DNA of 46,429 bases from CAYTGR01 sp964437445 (GTDB taxonomy: Bacteria; Chloroflexota; Anaerolineae; B4-G1; SLSP01): NCBI GenBank assembly GCA_964437445.1, contig CAYTGR010000040.1, positions 1 to 46,429 on the forward strand, given 5' to 3'. Shown here piece after piece: positions 22,672 to 31,226 of the stretch. Numbering within the stretch: position 1 is the stretch's first letter; each line of letters begins with the position of its first letter. The translations under genes and the position numbers were made by a program. Under the pieces are notes generated by a model that saw only the letters and a program-made list of their open reading frames with translations, was not told the origin of the DNA and searched no databases.

Positions 22672-24150
22672 ATGAAAGTTTTGTTAGTTTACCCGGAGTT
22701 TCCTGATACCTTCTGGAGCTTCAAACACGCGCTGAAGTTCATCCGCAAAAAGGCGGCGCTGCCGCCGCTGGGGCTGTTGACCGTCGCGGCGCTGCTGCCA
22801 ACCGGCTGGGAGAAGCGGCTGGTAGACCTGAACGTCACCACGCTCAAGCCACAGGACCTGGCCTGGGCCGACATGGTCTTCGTCAGCGCGATGGTCGTGC
22901 AGCGTGAGTCGGCGCGCCAGGTGATCACCCGCTGCAAAGCGGCCGGCGTCCCGATTGTCGCCGGCGGGCCACTCTTCACCGGCGAATCCGAGCAATTCCC
23001 GGAGGTGGATCACTTCGTGCTGAACGAGGCGGAGTTGACGCTGCCGCCCTTCCTCACCGACCTGGCGTTAGGCCACCCACGGCGGTACTACACCACAGCG
23101 GAATTTCCCGACATCACTCACACGCCGCGTCCCCTTTGGGAGCTGCTCAACCTGAAAGTTTACGACTCCATGTGCCTGCAGCTCTCGCGCGGGTGTCCTT
23201 TCAACTGCGACTTTTGCAACGTGACGGCGCTGCTCGGCCACCGGCCCCGGCTCAAGACCGCCGCGCAAATCATTGAGGAGCTGGATGCACTCTACCGCCT
23301 GGGCTGGCGCAAACGGGTCTTCTTCGTGGACGACAACTTCATCGGCAACAAGAAGGCGCTCAAGGAGGAGATCCTGCCGGCGCTGATCGCCTGGCGCAAA
23401 GGCAAGACCGGGATGCTCTTCAGCACCGAGGTCTCTATCAACCTGGCCGACGACCCGGAACTGTTGGCGCTGATGGCCGCTGCCGGCTTTGACGCCGTCT
23501 TCATCGGCATTGAGACGCCCAACGACGCTAGCCTGGCCGAGTGCAGCAAATCGCAGAACCGGCGGCGCGACCTGATGGAGAGCGTCCGTACGATCCAGCG
23601 CGCGGGCCTGCAGGTGCAGGCAGGCTTCATCGTCGGCTTTGACAGCGATACGCCGTCGGTCTTCCAGCAGCAAATTGACTTTATCCAGAAAAGCGGTATC
23701 GTGACGGCCATGGTGGGGATGTTGCAGGCCCCCTACGGAACGCGGCTCTACGAGCGGATGAAGCGCGCCGGCCGCCTGACCGACGAAATGTCGGGCGACA
23801 ACGCGGACGGCACCACCAACATCATCCCCCAGATGGGGTTGGAGACGCTCCGCCAGGGGTACAAGTGGCTCATGGAGACACTCTACTCGCCGCAGCACTA
23901 CTACGAGCGCGTCCGGACTTTCCTGCAGTCGTACCAGCCGCCCAAAATCAAGGAGCGACTGGAATTCCAGTACATCCTCGCCTTCTTCCGCTCCATTTAC
24001 CGGCTGGGCATTCGGGGGACAGAGCGGGTACAGTACTGGCGGTTGGTCTTCTGGACGCTCTTTCACCGGCCCAAGCTCTTTCCATTGGCGATCACGCTCG
24101 CCATTTACGGCTTTCATTTCCGGCAGGTCTGTGAGTTGCATGTGGGATAG
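22672..24150 (+). CDS. B12-binding-type radical SAM protein
   Basis: This 492-residue protein has an N-terminal cobalamin-binding-like domain (1-140: 'MKVLLVYPEFPDTFWSFKHA', 'GVPIVAGGPLFTGE'), a radical SAM core with Cys175/179/182 in 'CPFNCDFC', and a C-terminal helical domain resembling DUF4070. Members with this layout include the hopanoid methylases and many enzymes of unknown substrate. The cobalamin-binding domain lacks the classic DxHxxG, common in this subgroup. The start at 22672 has AAGGAG six bases upstream; an ATG at 22666 directly abuts that site. The reaction cannot be assigned. Confidence 0.88.
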   Translation: MKVLLVYPEFPDTFWSFKHALKFIRKKAALPPLGLLTVAALLPTGWEKRLVDLNVTTLKPQDLAWADMVFVSAMVVQRESARQVITRCKAAGVPIVAGGPLFTGESEQFPEVDHFVLNEAELTLPPFLTDLALGHPRRYYTTAEFPDITHTPRPLWELLNLKVYDSMCLQLSRGCPFNCDFCNVTALLGHRPRLKTAAQIIEELDALYRLGWRKRVFFVDDNFIGNKKALKEEILPALIAWRKGKTGMLFSTEVSINLADDPELLALMAAAGFDAVFIGIETPNDASLAECSKSQNRRRDLMESVRTIQRAGLQVQAGFIVGFDSDTPSVFQQQIDFIQKSGIVTAMVGMLQAPYGTRLYERMKRAGRLTDEMSGDNADGTTNIIPQMGLETLRQGYKWLMETLYSPQHYYERVRTFLQSYQPPKIKERLEFQYILAFFRSIYRLGIRGTERVQYWRLVFWTLFHRPKLFPLAITLAIYGFHFRQVCELHVG

Positions 24151-24154
24151 ATTA

Positions 24155-24233
24155 GGGAGTAAGGAGTAGGGGAGTAAGAGCAAGATCGCCGCGCTCTTCA
24201 GATCTCTGAATTCTTCCCCATACTCCTTACTCC
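24155..24233. repeat. word-type dyad element (GGAGTA words)
   Basis: GGAGTAAGGAGTAGGGG (about 24156-24172) is complemented by CCCCATACTCCTTACTCC (24216-24233) with one base difference, and GAGC/GCTC pair inside. The left arm repeats GGAGTA three times. The element fills the gap between the radical SAM and SixA genes. Confidence 0.65.
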
Positions 24234-24262
24234 ATACTTCCGGCTTCATCTTGGAGGATTCT

Positions 24263-24757
24263 GTGAAAACCTTGCTCATCCTGCGCCACGCCAAATCCAG
24301 TTGGAAGGACGATTCGCTGCCCGACGAGGAGCGGCCGCTCAAGAAACGCGGGCGGCGGCAGGCCACGGCAATGGGCGAGCTCCTGGCCCGCGAGGGGCTG
24401 CTGCCCGACGGCGTCATCTGTTCCACCGCTGAACGCACCCGGCAGACGCTCCAACTTGTCGCTGAGGCCGCCGGCTACACCGGCGAGGTCCACTACACCC
24501 CGCAGCTCTACTACACCGACCTGGTAACTTACCTGACGGTGTTGCGCGGCCTCCCCAACCGCTACGACCGCGTCCTGCTCGTGGGGCACAACCCCGAAGT
24601 GGAGGAACTGGTCGCGCACCTGGTTGGCGACACCTACCCGATGCCGCCAGCCACACTCGCTTGGCTGGAGCTTCCCATCACGGCCTGGTCGGAATTGAAT
24701 CCCGCCACCCGCGGCCGGCTGGTGGAGCGCTGGACACCGCCGGACGAGGCGGAATAG
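24263..24757 (+). CDS. sixA: SixA-type histidine phosphatase
   Basis: This 164-residue phosphoglycerate-mutase-superfamily protein has the catalytic 'LILRHAKSSW' (His9), the 'STAERTRQT' segment and the second histidine in 'LLVGHNPEV' (His109). SixA removes phosphate from histidine phosphotransfer proteins in E. coli. The start is a GTG with TTGGAGG five bases upstream; a TTG at 24251 is less likely. No phosphotransfer protein is next to it. Other small phosphatase roles remain possible. Confidence 0.88.
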   Translation: MKTLLILRHAKSSWKDDSLPDEERPLKKRGRRQATAMGELLAREGLLPDGVICSTAERTRQTLQLVAEAAGYTGEVHYTPQLYYTDLVTYLTVLRGLPNRYDRVLLVGHNPEVEELVAHLVGDTYPMPPATLAWLELPITAWSELNPATRGRLVERWTPPDEAE

Positions 24758-24825
24758 AGCCAGGACGTTTCACGTTTTTTGCTTTCCGTTGTATCATCAC
24801 CTCAGTTTTACGGAGGTGATGAACC

Positions 24826-25827
24826 ATGAATGCAGACGAACTCCGCGCCCGTTTGCAGGCGCTTGGCCCGCTCCCGGTGGGCCATTTCCCCACGCCCCTG
24901 GAGCCGTTGCCCCGTCTTTCCGCCGAGCTGGGCGGTCCCGAGCTCTGGGTCAAGCGTGACGACCAGACCGGGTTAGGGCTGGGCGGCAACAAAGTGCGCA
25001 AGTTGATCTTCCTGGCCGCCGAAGCGCTCCGCCAGGGCGCCGACACGCTGATCACCGTCGGCGCGCAGCAATCCAACCACGTGCGGCAGACGGCCGCCAT
25101 CGCGGCGCAGCTGGGGCTGCACTGCGTCGCCGTGCTGCGCGGCACGGAACCTTCCCCTCCGCCCCAGGGCAACTACCTGCTGGATCGCCTCCTGGGCGCG
25201 GAGATCTGGTGGGCCGGCCATCGCCCCCTGCTTGCCGAATTGGAGGCCGCGGCCACCGACCAGTGGGAGCGCGGCCGGCATCCCTACGTCATCACCTACG
25301 GCGGCAGCAGCCCGGTGGGCGTCTGCGGCTACGTAGCCGCGTTTGCGGAGTTCACGCAGCAGGCGCAGGCCCGTGACCTGACCTTTGACGCGGTTGTCGT
25401 TGCCTCCAGCAGCGGCGGGACGCAGGCCGGACTGGTCACCGGCGCGCGGGCGCTGGGTTACGCCGGGCGCATCGTCGGCGTCAGCATTGACTGGCGGGCA
25501 GCCGACTTCCGCCCGGCGCTCGCGCAGCTGGCCAACGACGCATCGGCGCTGCTGGGCCTGGCGGAAACCCTCGTGCCCGACGACTTCACCGTCGCCGATG
25601 GCTACTTGGGTGGCGGTTATGGCGTCGTCGGCGACCTGGAGCGTGAGGCAATCGCGTTAGCAGCCCGGACCGAGGGGCTGTTCCTGGACCCGGTCTACAC
25701 CGGGCGGGCCTTCGGCGGGCTGGTAGATCTGATTCACCGAGGCGAATTCCATGCCGGACAGCGGGTACTCTTCTGGCACACCGGCGGCACACCGGCGCTC
25801 TTCGCTTATGCCGGAGATCTCCTCTGA
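24826..25827 (+). CDS. D-cysteine desulfhydrase / ACC deaminase-family PLP enzyme
   Basis: This 333-residue fold-type II PLP enzyme has the cofactor lysine as Lys56 in 'LGGNKVRKL'. Also visible are the substrate loop 'QSNHVRQTAAIAAQLGLHC' (about 84-102), the PLP phosphate-binding 'SSSGGTQAGL' (about 194-203) and 'FWHTGGTPALFAY' at the C-terminus. The family includes D-cysteine desulfhydrase, ACC deaminase and L-cysteate lyase. Which substrate applies here is not decidable. GGAGGTG precedes the ATG. It is followed four nucleotides later by a two-gene membrane-protein pair. Confidence 0.9.
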   Translation: MNADELRARLQALGPLPVGHFPTPLEPLPRLSAELGGPELWVKRDDQTGLGLGGNKVRKLIFLAAEALRQGADTLITVGAQQSNHVRQTAAIAAQLGLHCVAVLRGTEPSPPPQGNYLLDRLLGAEIWWAGHRPLLAELEAAATDQWERGRHPYVITYGGSSPVGVCGYVAAFAEFTQQAQARDLTFDAVVVASSSGGTQAGLVTGARALGYAGRIVGVSIDWRAADFRPALAQLANDASALLGLAETLVPDDFTVADGYLGGGYGVVGDLEREAIALAARTEGLFLDPVYTGRAFGGLVDLIHRGEFHAGQRVLFWHTGGTPALFAYAGDLL

Positions 25828-25831
25828 CCCC

Positions 25832-26203
25832 ATGAAACGTGTGCTCTGGCTTTTCATCGGCCTGGCCGTTGGGATCGGGGTGGGCGTGGCGCTCGGGTGG
25901 GGAGTGTGGCCCGTGACCTACACTAATACCGAGCCGGCAGTCCTCCGCGCCGACTACCGCGACGAGTACATCCGGCTGGTGGCACTCTCCTACGTCGCGG
26001 AGGGCGACCTGGAGCAGGCGCGCGCGCGCCTGGCCCGCTTAGACGCCGCCAATCCGACCGCGCCGCTGATAGAGCTGACCGAGCGGCTGATTGCCCAACA
26101 GCCGGAGGCGCGCACCCTGATCACCCCCCTGGCCCGCTTAGCGCGTGACCTGGTGGTGGATACGCCAGCCATGCGGCCTTATCTCCAGGGGACGACGCCA
26201 TGA
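25832..26203 (+). CDS. N-anchored membrane protein, first of a tandem paralogous pair
   Basis: This 123-residue protein has one N-terminal transmembrane helix ('VLWLFIGLAVGIGVGVALGW', residues 4-23) followed by an extracytoplasmic part with 'VLRADYRDEYIRLVALSY' and helical 'GDLEQARARLARLD', resembling a TPR-like hairpin. The start at 25832 is chosen by homology with the next gene; an in-frame ATG at 25808 would overlap the PLP enzyme gene. The function is unknown. The same 'RADYRxEYI' core occurs in the following protein. Confidence 0.7.
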   Translation: MKRVLWLFIGLAVGIGVGVALGWGVWPVTYTNTEPAVLRADYRDEYIRLVALSYVAEGDLEQARARLARLDAANPTAPLIELTERLIAQQPEARTLITPLARLARDLVVDTPAMRPYLQGTTP

Positions 26204-27063
26204 GGCGCGGCTGGCTCCTGCTGATCGGTCTGGTGCTGGGGCTGGCGGGCGGGCTGGTCTACACCTGGGTCATCAACCCGGTGGAATACGTGGACACCGT
26301 CCCCTGGTTGATGCGCGCTGACTATCGCGCCGAGTGGATCCGCATGACGGCGCTGGCCTACGGCGCTGAAGGGAACCTGGAGCGCACCCGGCTGCGGCTG
26401 CAAGAGCTACCGGAAGCCGAGATTCAGGCAGAACTGGCCCGCACACTGGATAGTGCTGTGACGAGTGGGCGTTCAGTCACGGTGTTACGGCGGCTGGCGA
26501 CATTGGCGCAGGCGTATGGGGTGGATACCAAAGCCGTGCGCGTCTACACGGGGCAAGTGGAACCCACGCCCATGCCGGCGCCGACCACATCCGCCCCCAC
26601 GCCCACCCGCACGCCGCCGTTCGTCACCCCTACCTCTACGCTCCCACCGTTGCCGACGACGACGGCCACGCCTTTGCCTCCCCTGGCTACTACGCCCTAC
26701 AGTTTGGTCACGGCCACCCGGAGTTGCCTGCCCCAACCGGTGATCGCCGTCTCCGTGACTGCACAGCTCACCGCCACGGCAGGCCGCCGCCAGGTGACCC
26801 AAACCGTGGGGGTGCCAGGGCTGGAGCTCTGGCTGCTCTCTTCCACCGGGGCCGATCGGGCCATCACCGGGCTGCGCCCGGCGATAGGCCTGGGCTACGC
26901 CGATTTCACGGTCACGCCGGGGGAGCGCTACAACCTGCACGTTGGGGCACCCACCGGTGCGCCGGTGGCCGTCGTCGCCATAGAACGCTGCCTGCCGGAA
27001 GATGGCGGGGAGGGATGGAGCTCCTGGCTGTTGACGCTCCGGCAGCTGGAGCAACGACCATGA
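26200..27063 (+). CDS. N-anchored membrane protein, second of the pair, with Pro/Thr linker and C-terminal beta domain
   Basis: This 287-residue protein starts with a transmembrane helix ('WLLLIGLVLGLAGGLVYTW', 4-22). It shares with its neighbour the segment 'LMRADYRAEWIRMTALAYGA' and 'GNLERTRLRLQEL' (about 45-72). A Pro/Thr-rich linker (about 125-168) and an added C-terminal domain of about 115 residues ('ITGLRPAIGLGYADFTVTPG') follow. It starts at an ATGA overlap with the stop of the first copy, so the two are co-translated. It is probably exported and membrane-tethered. I recognise the pair as a type seen in Chloroflexota but know of no function. Confidence 0.75.
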   Translation: MRRGWLLLIGLVLGLAGGLVYTWVINPVEYVDTVPWLMRADYRAEWIRMTALAYGAEGNLERTRLRLQELPEAEIQAELARTLDSAVTSGRSVTVLRRLATLAQAYGVDTKAVRVYTGQVEPTPMPAPTTSAPTPTRTPPFVTPTSTLPPLPTTTATPLPPLATTPYSLVTATRSCLPQPVIAVSVTAQLTATAGRRQVTQTVGVPGLELWLLSSTGADRAITGLRPAIGLGYADFTVTPGERYNLHVGAPTGAPVAVVAIERCLPEDGGEGWSSWLLTLRQLEQRP

Positions 27064-27156
27064 GACCGGGGGGAAGTCATGATCGCTGAATCGCGGGCCT
27101 GGGGCGCAGTGGAAACCCCGGCGGAGATGCGCCGGATGGTGCCTGGGCTACTGATG

Positions 27157-27252
27157 AAAATGTGAGCCGTGAGCGGTGAGCAGGGAACAGGAACTGCTAC
27201 CGGCTGCTCTCTGCTCACTCCTTAACTGGTTTCTATTTTCAGAGAAGGAGGT
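27157..27252 (+). repeat. about 90-bp repeat, copy 1, directly upstream of the solute-binding protein gene
   Basis: It begins AAAATGTGAGC and contains GTGAGC three times, then CTGCTCTCTGCTCAC (complementary to GTGAGCGGTGAGCAG with two mismatches), TTAACTGGTTTCTA and TTTCAGAG, and runs into the ribosome-binding site. The other copies are at 34611-34693 (+) and 37252-37348 (-). The first part of this 192-nt gap (27064-27156) has no recognisable gene. Confidence 0.8.
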
Positions 27253-27255
27253 CAC

Positions 27256-28575
27256 ATGGTCAAGCCATGCCTTTGGATAGGACTGGTGGTGATTTTGCTG
27301 GTCGGTTGCAGCGCGTCTGGCACCCCCACCCCTGCGCCCACGGCTTTACCGTCGCCCACAGCTACTGCTGTGCAACCCAAAACGGTCGTACTCACCATGG
27401 GGTCATGGCGCACGGATGATGTGGAGCAGATGAACCGCATCCTGGCCCGCTTCCATGAGCTCCACCCTGATATTCTGGTGAATTATCAGGCCACGCAGCC
27501 TCAGGATTACGACCGGGTTTTGCAAGCGCAATTAGAGAATGGGACGGCACCGGATATCTTCTACCTCCGCTCTTACAGCGTCTCACGCCGCCTTTACGAA
27601 GCCGGTTATCTGGCGCCGCTTGCGGATCTGCCCGGGCTGAAGGAGAATTTTGCGCCGGAAATGCTGGCGCCCTGGAGCACGGATGATGGCACCCCCTACG
27701 GGGTACCTTTTATCGCCACCTCCCACGGCATCTATTACAACGCCGAGGTGTTCAAAACGTTAGGATTATCCCTGCCGCAAACGTGGCCAGAGCTGCTGGA
27801 GACGGCCCGGGTCCTCCAGGAAAACGGCTATATCCCCTTTGCCAACGCCAGCGGTGATAGCTGGACCATGGCGGAGCTGGTGTTCATGAACCTGGCCCCG
27901 AATTTCGTCGGCGGGCGGGAAGGGCGGCAGGCCTATCTGCGCGGCGAACGTTGTTTCAATGATGAACACATCGTGGCCCTCTATCAGGCCATTCAAGCCT
28001 TAGCGGCCTATCTTCCCCCCAATCAGGATGCCCTGACGTATTACGATAGCTTGCAGCTCTTCCTGCAAGGCAAAGCGGTCATGTGGTTGGGCGGCTCGTG
28101 GGATATTCCCTACTTTGAGCAACAAAATCCCCCCTTCGCCTGGAGTGTGATGGCCGTACCGCCGCCGGCAGGGCAACCGGCTTACATCACGTTCCACCTG
28201 GACGCGGGCATGGGCTTGAATGCAACGTCTCCCAATCAAGAGGCAGCGCGTGTTTTCCTGGCATGGATGACCACGCCGGAATTTGGCGCGCTGCTGGGGA
28301 ACGAACTGCCCGGCTTCTTCCCCATGCACACGACCCCCATTACCCTGGATAACACCATTGCCAATACCTTCCTGTCCCTGAATCAGGGCCGGGGGACGGA
28401 TGTCCGTTTTGTGTGGGAAAAGCTGAGAGACGGCAACCTCAAGGGCTACGAGTTGGTGGAAACCGGTACCGTGGGGGTGGTCAACGGCACTTTGACCCCC
28501 CAACAGGCAGCGGATAGGTTGCAGAACGACCTGGCGCAAGATGGATTTGAACCGGCCCAAAAGTGTAAGCCCTGA
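27256..28575 (+). CDS. family 1-type extracellular solute-binding lipoprotein (orphan)
   Basis: This 439-residue protein has a lipoprotein signal peptide (lipobox 'LLVGC', Cys18), a Pro/Thr-rich tether (about 20-42) and the fold of sugar ABC-transporter binding proteins: 'ILARFHELHPDILVNYQ', 'GTAPDIFYL', 'YGVPFIATSHGIYYN' and 'FLQGKAVMWLGGSWDI'. It would bind an oligosaccharide-like ligand outside the membrane. No permease or ATPase gene is near. Instead it heads an operon with a membrane histidine kinase 23 nt downstream, which suggests a sensing role. AAGGAGG precedes the ATG, carried at the end of the repeat upstream. Confidence 0.9.
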   Translation: MVKPCLWIGLVVILLVGCSASGTPTPAPTALPSPTATAVQPKTVVLTMGSWRTDDVEQMNRILARFHELHPDILVNYQATQPQDYDRVLQAQLENGTAPDIFYLRSYSVSRRLYEAGYLAPLADLPGLKENFAPEMLAPWSTDDGTPYGVPFIATSHGIYYNAEVFKTLGLSLPQTWPELLETARVLQENGYIPFANASGDSWTMAELVFMNLAPNFVGGREGRQAYLRGERCFNDEHIVALYQAIQALAAYLPPNQDALTYYDSLQLFLQGKAVMWLGGSWDIPYFEQQNPPFAWSVMAVPPPAGQPAYITFHLDAGMGLNATSPNQEAARVFLAWMTTPEFGALLGNELPGFFPMHTTPITLDNTIANTFLSLNQGRGTDVRFVWEKLRDGNLKGYELVETGTVGVVNGTLTPQQAADRLQNDLAQDGFEPAQKCKP

Positions 28576-28598
28576 GCGAGAGTCGCATTTCACATAAC

Positions 28599-31226
28599 AT
28601 GGAAGAAAGAGCGCAAATCTTCAAACACGGATGGCGTTCGGTCGGCACCCGCATCCTGCTCGGTTATTTGCTGGTGATCGGTTTGATCGGCAGCATCAGT
28701 GTTATGGCCCTGGCCGGGCTCTACCAGATTAACGCTTCGTTTGATGTCCTGGCTTCCAATACGGTGCAAGATCAGGCCCTGGTGCAGGCCATCTCCGAGC
28801 AAACCCTGAATATGCGCTATTTCGCCCATCGCTATATTTATATACAGGCGCAGCAGGATAAAACGAATTTTGAAGCAGCCCAGAAAGAACTGCGGCGATT
28901 GCTGGCCACGGCCTGGACTCAGGCCCAAACAGAGGAGCGTCAGAACCGGCTGCGACAAATCTCCGAGGCCGAAACCCGTTACGCAGTGACGTTTGATTCC
29001 ATCTCAACGCTCATTTACGAGCGAGAGTCTTTGCGTTCCAATGTGTTGGAGGTGCAAGGATTGCGCCTTGAAACAGCCTTCACTGCCCTGCGCGTCGGGT
29101 TGCTTACCAACAGCAACCCGGCTCTTTTCCTTTACTTCAACAACGCCCAATACAGTTTTCAGGCCATGCGCCTGTATGTGAGCCGCTATTTGCTCTTGGG
29201 CAATGAGGGGGATATGACCCTGGCTCTGGCCGCTTATCAGAGTGTCTTGACCGCTTTACATAAATTGGAAAGCGAGTGGCCTGCGCATGGCCTGGAACGT
29301 GAATTTGAGCGAGCTTTCACCGCCCTGGCGACTTACCACGAAGGAGCACTGGAAATCCAGCAAAATTACCAGGCGCTCAACCAACTCATGACCGAGCTGG
29401 ATACCATAGAGCTGGAAATTACCAATGTGGCACTGACCATCCAGGAACAGGCCCTGGATGCTCTGGAAAAACAAAGTGAGTCGACGCGCATCCTGGTCCG
29501 CTCCACCCGTAGTTCCATCTGGTCCGGCGTTTTAATTTCTGTGGTGTTGGCTCTTTTCATTTCCTTTTCCCTGACCCGCAGCATCACGGCGCCACTGGCC
29601 CGGATTGGCAAACAAGCCCATCAGGTGGCCGAAGTAGATTTGCAAGCCCTCACCGCACAATTAGATTCGCTTTCCAAAGGGGATTTGCGCTTAAATCTCC
29701 ACTTCACGGCGGAATCGCTGCCCATTGAAGGCGAAGATGAGATCTGGCTCATGGCCCGTGCCTTCAACTCCATCATTGCCAGCCTGCACCAGGCGGAAAG
29801 CGCTTTTGGGATGATGGCGCAGTATTTGAACACCATGGCCGCCACTGCCCATCAGGTAGCGCAAAGGCAATTGGATGTAGAAGTGCCTGTTTACTCGGAA
29901 CAAGATACCCTGGGACTGGCTTTACACCAAATGCTCATCAACTTGCGCGCCGCCTACGCCGAAATTGCCCAGCACATCGCCCGGCTGGAGGCCCTGTATG
30001 ATATCAATCTGGTGATCACGACCACCCGCGATCTGGAACGGGTGATGGAAACGATGGTGGGAAAAGCGGTCTCGCTGTTAGCCGCCCAGGGCTGTGGTGT
30101 TATTTTTCAAGAAGGACACCAGGTATTACATTTTGCCAAAGGTGACCTCCAGCTCCCGGCAGAGGCGGTGCCGGCGCAGCTGAGTTGGATGGGCGAGTTG
30201 AGTAAGCCCTATGGAGGCGACGACCTGGCGCAAATCGTCCCTTCTTTAAGGGACTTTTTGCCGGCGGAAGTTCAGCTGTATTACGCCTGGCCTTTGCTGG
30301 TCGGTGGTCAATGTCGTGGCCTGATGTATCTTTTCCCCGCCGGACCCAAACCTTTAGAGCAAGTCTGTAAAGATTTCATGGCTAACCTGGTTGAACAGCT
30401 GCGGATTGCCGTGGAATACATTGAACTGGTGAAGCTCCTGGAACAGCGCGTGGCGGAACGTACGGCGGAGTTAGAGGCCCAAAAAGAGGAAGTCAAACGC
30501 TTTGCCTACATCGTGTCCCATGATTTACGGGCTCCGCTGGTCAACTTGAAAGGCTTTGCTTCAGAGTTGCGTTCCGGGATGCGCGAATTCAGAACGTTGC
30601 TCAATCAGGCCGCTACGCAAATAGACCCTGATCTCCACCAGCAAATCCAAACCCTGATGGATGAGGATGTCAACGAGGCACTGGAGTTTATTGAGACCTC
30701 GGTGAACCGCATGGATCGTTTCATCAACGCTCTGTTGAAACTCTCGCGGCTGGGGCGTCAAGAGTTGAACCTTGAAGCGGTAGATATGAATCTGGTGGTT
30801 CGCGCCGCGTTAGAGTCACTCTCCCATCAGTTGAAAGAGCGCGAAGTCACAGTAGAGGTTGGCCCCTTGCCGGTGATTCAAGCCGACCGCACGGCCATGG
30901 AACAAGTTATCGGCAACCTGCTGGATAATGCCGTCAAATATTTGCGGCGTGACCGTCCCGGTTATATCCGCATCCTGGCGGAAGAAGAACCGGATCGCTT
31001 CGTTTTCCACGTGCAAGACAACGGACGCGGCATTGCCGAAAAGGATATGGATAAAGTATTCATGCCTTTCCGCCGGCTTGGGGTGCAAGACACCCAGGGC
31101 GAGGGGATGGGCCTACCCTACGTTCAGGTGCTGGTAAGACGGCACGCCGGAGAGATTACCTGCCAGTCGGTATTGGGCGAAGGTACTACCTTTAGTTTTT
31201 ACATCAGCAAATCATTAGGTAAATGA
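28599..31226 (+). CDS. membrane sensor histidine kinase (HAMP-GAF-like-HisKA-HATPase)
   Basis: This 875-residue protein has transmembrane helix 1 (about 18-42), a large extracytoplasmic helical domain (about 43-305), transmembrane helix 2 (about 307-328) and HAMP ('SLTRSITAPLARIGKQAHQV'), with a second HAMP-like helix pair to about 450. A GAF-like domain (about 460-605) and a coiled coil follow. HisKA carries the phosphoacceptor in 'IVSHDLRAPL' (His about 641), with N-box 'VIGNLLDNAVKYL' (about 769) and 'DNGRGI'. It is probably informed by the binding protein encoded immediately upstream. It overlaps the following response regulator gene by ATGA, so a cognate pair is near certain. Confidence 0.92.
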   Translation: MEERAQIFKHGWRSVGTRILLGYLLVIGLIGSISVMALAGLYQINASFDVLASNTVQDQALVQAISEQTLNMRYFAHRYIYIQAQQDKTNFEAAQKELRRLLATAWTQAQTEERQNRLRQISEAETRYAVTFDSISTLIYERESLRSNVLEVQGLRLETAFTALRVGLLTNSNPALFLYFNNAQYSFQAMRLYVSRYLLLGNEGDMTLALAAYQSVLTALHKLESEWPAHGLEREFERAFTALATYHEGALEIQQNYQALNQLMTELDTIELEITNVALTIQEQALDALEKQSESTRILVRSTRSSIWSGVLISVVLALFISFSLTRSITAPLARIGKQAHQVAEVDLQALTAQLDSLSKGDLRLNLHFTAESLPIEGEDEIWLMARAFNSIIASLHQAESAFGMMAQYLNTMAATAHQVAQRQLDVEVPVYSEQDTLGLALHQMLINLRAAYAEIAQHIARLEALYDINLVITTTRDLERVMETMVGKAVSLLAAQGCGVIFQEGHQVLHFAKGDLQLPAEAVPAQLSWMGELSKPYGGDDLAQIVPSLRDFLPAEVQLYYAWPLLVGGQCRGLMYLFPAGPKPLEQVCKDFMANLVEQLRIAVEYIELVKLLEQRVAERTAELEAQKEEVKRFAYIVSHDLRAPLVNLKGFASELRSGMREFRTLLNQAATQIDPDLHQQIQTLMDEDVNEALEFIETSVNRMDRFINALLKLSRLGRQELNLEAVDMNLVVRAALESLSHQLKEREVTVEVGPLPVIQADRTAMEQVIGNLLDNAVKYLRRDRPGYIRILAEEEPDRFVFHVQDNGRGIAEKDMDKVFMPFRRLGVQDTQGEGMGLPYVQVLVRRHAGEITCQSVLGEGTTFSFYISKSLGK

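Noticed and set aside
27080..27166. 28-codon open frame before the solute-binding protein gene
   Set aside because: It has no clear ribosome-binding site, ends inside the repeat and matches nothing I recognise; probably chance.
27256..28575. Complete ABC sugar transporter
   Set aside because: Only the binding protein is present. The downstream genes are signalling proteins, with no permease or ATPase in the window.
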